From Clostridiales bacterium (GTDB lineage Bacteria; Bacillota; Clostridia; Oscillospirales; Acutalibacteraceae), in contig JAJBVC010000064.1 in assembly GCA_020860025.1 (NCBI GenBank), positions 1-19,014 on the forward strand: DNA of 19,014 nt, written 5' to 3'. Below the pieces are notes generated by a model. That model searched no databases, was not told the origin of the DNA, and saw only the letters and a list, made by a program, of their open reading frames with translations. The translations under genes were made by a program, and so were the position numbers. Of the stretch, positions 14,211 through 19,014 are shown piece by piece (position 1 is the first letter of the stretch; each line of letters opens with the position of its first letter).

Positions 14211-15563
14211 ATGGGCAGATTATTTGGAACAGACGGTGTAAGAGGAATTGCAAATAAAGATTTAACTCCCGAGCTTGCGCTTAAAATAGGACGTGCGGCG
14301 GCGGTCGTACTTCTTAGAGAGAGTAAATCGGAAAAGCCGACAATTCTAATCGGCAGAGATACGAGAGCGTCGGGAGATATGCTTGAGGCGGCTCTTACGG
14401 CAGGATTTTGTTCGGTCGGATGTAATGTGCTTTCGGTCGGTGTAATCCCAACTCCGGGCGTTGCGTATCTTGTAGGCAAATATTGCTGTGAAGCGGGTGT
14501 TATGATCTCAGCTTCGCATAATCCGTGCGAATATAACGGAATTAAAATTTTTCAAAAAACAGGCTACAAACTTGACGATGCTATTGAGGAAGAAATTGAG
14601 GCTATTATCTTGGATAATGCCGAAGAAGTTCCCGTTAAAATCGGCGGAGAGGTCGGAAATCGTCTTTACTGTAAAACGGCGGTGCGTGATTATGTTGAAC
14701 ACGTCGTTTCGACCGCAAGCGTTCGCTTTGACGGTCTGACTATCGCTCTTGACTGTGCAAACGGCAGTGCGTCTGTATGCGCAAAAGATATATTTACTTC
14801 TCTCGGAGCAAAGTGCATTATGCTTTCCGATACTCCCGACGGTACAAATATAAATAAAAACTGTGGCTCTACTCATCCTGAGGAGCTGATGCATTTTGTA
14901 AAAAATGCTTCGCTTGATTTAGGTCTTGCTTTTGACGGCGATGCGGACAGAATGCTTGCTGTAGATGAAAACGGCGAGCTTGTTGACGGCAATAAGGTTA
15001 TTGCAATTTGCGCAATGCAAATGAAAAAGGAAAACAGACTTAAGAAAAATACAGCCGTAGTTACTGTTATGAGCAATATGGGATTTTTCAAATTCTGCGA
15101 AGAAAATGGGATTTCCTGTGCAAAAACAGCCGTTGGCGACCGCTATGTACTTGAAAGAATGCTCAAGGACGGCTATAATATCGGCGGCGAGCAAAGCGGT
15201 CACGTGATTTTTCTTGATTTTGCAACAACCGGCGACGGTGAGCTTTCAGGCGTTCAGCTTGTTGAAACTGTCGTTAAAACAGGCAAAAAACTGTCGGAAC
15301 TTGCAAAAATAATGAAGGTTTATCCTCAGGTGCTTGTAAATGTAAATGTGACAAGCGAGGGTAAGCAAAAATATAATAATGACGAATATATTATCTCTGC
15401 CGTGCAGCAGGCTGAAATGGAACTTATGGGCGACGGTCGTGTCCTTGTTCGTGTAAGCGGAACAGAGCCGTTGGTGCGTGTAATGCTTGAGGGCAGTGAT
15501 ATTGAACATATTACGGTTTTGGCAAACAGAATTGCCGATGTTATCCGTGAAAGATTATCTTAA
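14211..15563 (+). CDS. glmM: Phosphoglucosamine mutase
   Basis: Converts glucosamine-6-phosphate to glucosamine-1-phosphate on the way to UDP-GlcNAc for peptidoglycan. The protein has 450 residues, the normal length for the family. The N-terminus MGRLFGTDGVRGIAN is typical. The phosphorylated active serine is S102 in ISASHNP, the same number as in E. coli GlmM. The Mg2+-binding loop is DGDADR (D242, D244, D246). The sugar-recognition motif GEQSGH is at 326-331; its serine distinguishes GlmM from phosphoglucomutases and phosphomannomutases. The C-terminal phosphate-binding loop RVSGTEP lies near residue 425. AAGGTGA supports the ATG at 14211. It lies inside the ruv-ecf gene run. Confidence 0.97.
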   Translation: MGRLFGTDGVRGIANKDLTPELALKIGRAAAVVLLRESKSEKPTILIGRDTRASGDMLEAALTAGFCSVGCNVLSVGVIPTPGVAYLVGKYCCEAGVMISASHNPCEYNGIKIFQKTGYKLDDAIEEEIEAIILDNAEEVPVKIGGEVGNRLYCKTAVRDYVEHVVSTASVRFDGLTIALDCANGSASVCAKDIFTSLGAKCIMLSDTPDGTNINKNCGSTHPEELMHFVKNASLDLGLAFDGDADRMLAVDENGELVDGNKVIAICAMQMKKENRLKKNTAVVTVMSNMGFFKFCEENGISCAKTAVGDRYVLERMLKDGYNIGGEQSGHVIFLDFATTGDGELSGVQLVETVVKTGKKLSELAKIMKVYPQVLVNVNVTSEGKQKYNNDEYIISAVQQAEMELMGDGRVLVRVSGTEPLVRVMLEGSDIEHITVLANRIADVIRERLS

Positions 15564-15581
15564 TTAGGGATTTTTATTTAG

Positions 15582-16451
15582 ATGAGATATACAAATGATT
15601 GGGTCGATTACGAACTTATCGACTGCTCCTGCGGTGAAAAATTGGAACGCTGGACTCGTGAAATACTGATTCGTCCCGACCCGCAGGTTATTTGGAAAAG
15701 TGAAAGAAAGCATAAGCTTTGGTATCAGCCCGACGCACGTTATATGCGTTCAAACACAGGCGGCGGAAAGTGGCAGACGTTTAATCGTATTCCGTCACAG
15801 TGGCAGGTGAGATATAAGGATTTAACCTTTAACATCAAGACTATGGGATTTAAGCACACAGGTTTGTTTCCCGAACAGGCTGTAAACTGGGATTTTACAC
15901 GAGAGCTTATAAAAAATTCAGGCAGAAGCGATGTAAAGGTGCTGAACTTATTTGCATATACAGGTGGCGCTACAGTTGCTTGCTTAAAGGAAAATGCCTC
16001 GGTCGTTCACGTTGACGCATCAAAGGGTATGGTGCAGTGGGCAAAGGAAAATGCCGCTGCTTCCGGAGTTTATGACGCAAATGTACGCTGGATTGTTAAT
16101 GATTGCAAAAAATTTGTTCAGCGTGAAATACGAAGAGGCAATAAGTACGATATTGTAATTCTTGACCCACCGAGCTACGGGAGAGGGCCAAAGGGCGAAA
16201 TATGGCACCTTGAGGACAGTATTTATGAGTTTATCAAGCTTGTGGAGCAGGTACTTTCGGACAGTCCGCTTATGGTACTTCTTAATTCTTACACAACAGG
16301 ACTTTCGGCGTCCGTTATGAAATATATTTTAGATGATGTTATTACGAGTGAAAGAGGCGGCTGCGTTACAGCTGACGAAATCGGCTTGCCCGTCTCCTCC
16401 AATTCACGTATACTGCCTTGTGGCTCGTCAGCCATTTGGACAAATAACTAA
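15582..16451 (+). CDS. Class I SAM-dependent methyltransferase (RlmI/RlmK-like, PF10672 type)
   Basis: Probably an rRNA methyltransferase of 289 residues. The N-terminal part (about 1-115) is a beta-rich segment ending in KHTGLFPEQ (91-99), which resembles the conserved TGxFxDQ block before the catalytic domain of RlmI-type enzymes. The SAM-binding motif I is VLNLFAYTGGAT (120-131), the acidic motif II is HVDASKGM (143-150), and the catalytic-type loop is DPPSYGRGPKGE (195-206). It lacks the N-terminal PUA domain of E. coli RlmI, so the exact rRNA position and the atom methylated cannot be assigned. AGGGA about ten bases before the ATG is a modest ribosome site. It sits 18 bases after glmM and 11 before ecfA1, likely in the same transcript. 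Confidence 0.85.
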   Translation: MRYTNDWVDYELIDCSCGEKLERWTREILIRPDPQVIWKSERKHKLWYQPDARYMRSNTGGGKWQTFNRIPSQWQVRYKDLTFNIKTMGFKHTGLFPEQAVNWDFTRELIKNSGRSDVKVLNLFAYTGGATVACLKENASVVHVDASKGMVQWAKENAAASGVYDANVRWIVNDCKKFVQREIRRGNKYDIVILDPPSYGRGPKGEIWHLEDSIYEFIKLVEQVLSDSPLMVLLNSYTTGLSASVMKYILDDVITSERGGCVTADEIGLPVSSNSRILPCGSSAIWTNN

Positions 16452-16462
16452 GGATTGATACA

Positions 16463-17332
16463 ATGAATTTGATTGAATTCAAAAACGTTGATTTTTCTTA
16501 TATAATCGATGATGAGCTTGACGATTCGCAGGACGATTCAAAAGTAAAAAAAATTGATGTTCTTAAAAATTTTAATCTTAATATAGAAAAAGGCTCGTTT
16601 GTAGCAATTTTAGGTCACAACGGTTCGGGAAAATCAACCGTTGCAAAGCTGACTAACGGTATTTTATTTGCTCAAAACGGCGAGGTTGTAGTCGACGGTC
16701 AAATTGCAAAGGATGACGACAGCATTTTTGATATACGAAAAAAAGTCGGAATGGTTTTTCAAAATCCCGACAATCAGATAGTTTCATCTATTGTTGAGGA
16801 AGACGTTGCTTTCGGAGTTGAAAATTTAGGTGTGCCGTCGGATGAATGCAGACGAAGAGTTGACGATGCTTTGAAAACGGTCGGTATGTACGAGTACCGT
16901 ACAAAAGCACCTAATAAACTTTCGGGCGGTCAAAAACAGCGTGTTGCCGTTGCCGGAATTATTGCAATGAAACCGCAGTGTATAGTTCTTGACGAGCCTA
17001 CGGCAATGCTTGACCCAAGCGGCAGAAAAGAAGTAATGCAAACAATAAAAAAGCTTAATCGTGAAGAGGGAATAACTATTGTTCTCATAACTCATTATAT
17101 GGACGAGGCTGTTCAGGCTGACCGTGTTATAGTTATTGATAACGGCGAAATTAAAATGGACGGCGCTCCCGAGGATGTATTTTCACGTGTTGACGAGGTT
17201 AAATCCTACGGACTTGACGCACCCCAGTCTACAGAGCTTATTGCACGTTTAGGCTTTAAGACGAAAAAAACTATATTAAATGCAGACGATTGCGTATCGT
17301 TTTTGAAAACAAAGCTGGAGGAAAATGGCTGA
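16463..17332 (+). CDS. ecfA1: ECF transporter ATPase A1
   Basis: One of two ABC ATPases that energise energy-coupling-factor importers for vitamins and metal ions. It has 289 residues. Walker A is GHNGSGKST (51-59), the Q-loop lies in VFQNPDNQ, the signature is LSGGQ (153-157), Walker B ends in D177-E178 (LDEPTAMLDP), and the switch histidine is H211. An acidic stretch (DDELDDSQDD, 16-25) enlarges the loop between the first two strands; similar insertions occur in clostridial homologues. AAGGATT about eight bases upstream supports the ATG at 16463. The stop overlaps the ecfA2 start by one base (TGATG), which points to coupled translation. Confidence 0.94.
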   Translation: MNLIEFKNVDFSYIIDDELDDSQDDSKVKKIDVLKNFNLNIEKGSFVAILGHNGSGKSTVAKLTNGILFAQNGEVVVDGQIAKDDDSIFDIRKKVGMVFQNPDNQIVSSIVEEDVAFGVENLGVPSDECRRRVDDALKTVGMYEYRTKAPNKLSGGQKQRVAVAGIIAMKPQCIVLDEPTAMLDPSGRKEVMQTIKKLNREEGITIVLITHYMDEAVQADRVIVIDNGEIKMDGAPEDVFSRVDEVKSYGLDAPQSTELIARLGFKTKKTILNADDCVSFLKTKLEENG

Positions 17333-18201
17333 TGGCTTTTTTAGTCTGTCAAAATTTAAAATATCTTTACAGCGTAGGTACTCCTTTTGAAACTGCCGCC
17401 ATTGACGATGTAAGTATTGATGTTGAACAGGGCGATTTAATCGGCATTATCGGTCATACAGGCTCAGGTAAATCAACTCTTATTCAGCATTTAAACGGCT
17501 TGCTTGAGCCGAGTTCGGGCAAGGTTTTTCTTGATGATAAAGATATTTGGTCTAAAGAAAATAAAAAGAATATTCGGCAGGTTCGCTTTGCTGTGGGACT
17601 TTGCTTTCAGTATCCCGAATATCAGATTTTTGAAGAAACCGTTTATAAAGAAATTGCGTTTGGTCCCAAGCAAATGGGTCTTGACGAAAATGAAATTGAC
17701 AAGCGTGTAAAGCGCAGTATGGAATTTGTCGGAGTATCATTCGACCTTGCCGAAAAGTCGCCGTTTGACCTTTCCGGCGGTCAAAAACGCAGAATTGCAA
17801 TCGCTTCGATTTTGGCAATGGAGCCGAGAGTTTTGATTTTGGACGAGCCTTGCGCCGGCCTTGACCCAAAGGGACGCAATGTTATACTTAATTTGATACG
17901 TGAGTATCAGCAGACAATGGGAAATACTGTCATTTTAGTTTCCCATTCTATGGAAGATGTTGCCATGCTTTGTAAAAAAGTTCTTGTTATGAATCAAGGC
18001 AAGGTTGCAATGTATTCAACTGTTGATGAAATTTATTCACATTCCGATGAGCTAAAAGCAATGGGGCTCAATGTGCCCGAAATTACAAATATTTTTCTTA
18101 AATTAAAGGAACAGGGTATCGACTGCAATACTAACATTTATACTGTTGAACAGGGTGTTGCTGAAATGAAAAGACTTCTTTCGAAAGGAAGCAAAAAATG
18201 A
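17332..18201 (+). CDS. ecfA2: ECF transporter ATPase A2
   Basis: The second ATPase of the ECF module, 289 residues from the ATG at 17332. Walker A is GHTGSGKST (41-49), the signature LSGGQ is at 147-151, Walker B ends in D171-E172 (LDEPCAGLDP), and the switch histidine lies in LVSHSM. The frame is open 14 codons further upstream inside ecfA1, but GGAGG (17317-17321) and the TGATG overlap place the start at 17332. The CFQYPEYQIFEETV block around the Q-loop is typical of EcfA2. It pairs with EcfA1 as a heterodimer on EcfT, whose gene overlaps its stop by four bases. Confidence 0.94.
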   Translation: MAFLVCQNLKYLYSVGTPFETAAIDDVSIDVEQGDLIGIIGHTGSGKSTLIQHLNGLLEPSSGKVFLDDKDIWSKENKKNIRQVRFAVGLCFQYPEYQIFEETVYKEIAFGPKQMGLDENEIDKRVKRSMEFVGVSFDLAEKSPFDLSGGQKRRIAIASILAMEPRVLILDEPCAGLDPKGRNVILNLIREYQQTMGNTVILVSHSMEDVAMLCKKVLVMNQGKVAMYSTVDEIYSHSDELKAMGLNVPEITNIFLKLKEQGIDCNTNIYTVEQGVAEMKRLLSKGSKK

Positions 18202-19010
18202 TTTCGGATATTACAATAGGTCAGTATTTCCCGGGAAATTCTCCCATACACAAAATGGACGCAAGAATGAAAATTATACTGACATTGATTTTGATAGTTT
18301 CAATTTTTATATGTAAAAATATTTTTTCTTTGCTGACTGTAATTGCGGCAACACTTGCCGTGACAGCAATATCAAAAATCCCGTTTAAAACAATATTTAA
18401 AAGTGTTAAGCCTTTGGCTATAATAATTATAATCACAGCCGTTTTGAATATATTTTACGGTTCGGGCGAACCGCTTGTCACAATCGGCAAGCTTAAAATT
18501 ACGGCTGACGGAATATCGACGGCAATATTTATGGCTGTTCGTATTATAACACTCGTTATCATCAGCTCGCTTTTAACATATACAACGTCGCCAACAGAGC
18601 TGACAGACGCTATTGAACGGCTGATGAAACCGCTTAAAATATTTAAAATTGACGTTCATACGATTGCTATGATAATGACTATAGCGCTTCGTTTTATTCC
18701 GACGCTTATTGAGGAAATAGAAAAAATTATGGCTGCGCAAAAATCACGTGGTGCAGATATGGAATCGGGCGGTCTTATTCACCGTGCCAAGGCTCTTATT
18801 CCCGTTTTGATACCGCTTTTTGTTTCCGCTTTTCGCAGGGCAAACGAGCTTGCTTATGCAATGGAGTGCCGATGCTATCGTGGCGGAGAAGGCAGAACAA
18901 AAATGAAAGTTATGAAGATGGAAACAAGGGATTACATCGCTCTGACTGTTGTAATTCTTTTCGTTGCGCTTATTGTAGTGATGAATCACTTTTTGCCAAA
19001 TATTATATGA
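18198..19010 (+). CDS. ecfT: ECF transporter transmembrane scaffold T
   Basis: The membrane protein that links the EcfA1A2 ATPases to vitamin-binding S components. It has 270 residues and is complete; the TGA stop ends four bases before the window ends. The N-terminal HKMDARMKI (18-26) is the family's start signature. Hydrophobic helices lie near 26-58, 71-88, 107-130, 154-171 and 246-267. The cytoplasmic coupling helices carry the two conserved arginine motifs, here SRGAD (183-187) and ECRCYRG (223-229), slightly changed from the usual ARG/ARx forms. It overlaps ecfA2 by ATGA. No S component is present, which fits the group II arrangement where one module serves many S proteins coded elsewhere. 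In related genomes truA often follows, but that lies outside the window. Confidence 0.93.
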   Translation: MISDITIGQYFPGNSPIHKMDARMKIILTLILIVSIFICKNIFSLLTVIAATLAVTAISKIPFKTIFKSVKPLAIIIIITAVLNIFYGSGEPLVTIGKLKITADGISTAIFMAVRIITLVIISSLLTYTTSPTELTDAIERLMKPLKIFKIDVHTIAMIMTIALRFIPTLIEEIEKIMAAQKSRGADMESGGLIHRAKALIPVLIPLFVSAFRRANELAYAMECRCYRGGEGRTKMKVMKMETRDYIALTVVILFVALIVVMNHFLPNII

Positions 19011-19014
19011 TATA

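Noticed and set aside
16508..16537. The acidic stretch of EcfA1 as a novel inserted domain
   Set aside because: It is only about ten residues in a loop that varies in length among EcfA1 homologues.
1..19014. CRISPR array, transposase, integrase, tRNA or rRNA genes
   Set aside because: No regular spaced repeats, transposase or integrase motifs, or RNA-gene signatures were seen on either strand.

Overview
The window looks like ordinary chromosome from a low-GC anaerobic Firmicute, most likely a gut-type Clostridia (Oscillospirales/Lachnospirales-like). This is inferred from AT-rich DNA, strong AGGAGG ribosome sites, TTGACA/TATAAT promoters, a CsoR copper operon, separate leuC/leuD genes of the short type, and an ecfA1-ecfA2-ecfT cassette. 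TGA is a normal stop for several genes here (copA, ecfA1, ecfA2), which matters for one finding.

Layout. (1) 134-1213 (+): an M24 metallopeptidase. (2) 1277-3989 (+): a copper-efflux operon, csoR-copA-copZ, behind a consensus promoter covered by two CsoR-type operators. It ends at a bidirectional terminator (4050-4081) shared with convergent minus-strand genes. (3) 4092-6262 (-): ychF, then a sigma-70-family factor followed by a small zinc-ribbon gene. The zinc-ribbon gene is complete except for one in-frame TGA at codon 13. (4) 6263-6725: a 463-base non-coding stretch holding a cluster of nested inverted repeats (6383-6537), with the ilvB promoter at its right end. (5) 6726-11095 (+): ilvB-ilvN-leuC-leuD plus an unrecognised 130-residue gene, closed by a strong terminator. 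(6) 11234-11788 (+): a flavodoxin-fold reductase with a four-cysteine motif. (7) 11856-19010 (+): a tight run with no obvious terminator: ruvC-ruvA-ruvB-glmM-methyltransferase-ecfA1-ecfA2-ecfT.

How the genes work together. csoR/copA/copZ sense, export and shuttle Cu(I). ilvBN carry out the first shared step of branched-chain amino acid synthesis, and leuCD isomerise isopropylmalate. ilvC, ilvD, leuA and leuB are not in this window. RuvABC process Holliday junctions, GlmM makes glucosamine-1-phosphate for the cell wall, and EcfA1A2T form the shared energising module of ECF vitamin transporters, with no S component here.

No mobile element, CRISPR array, tRNA or rRNA was seen. The points most worth a second look are the TGA-interrupted zinc-ribbon gene, the multi-helix inverted-repeat element upstream of ilvB, the paired CsoR operators two helical turns apart, and the unknown gene at the end of the leu operon.
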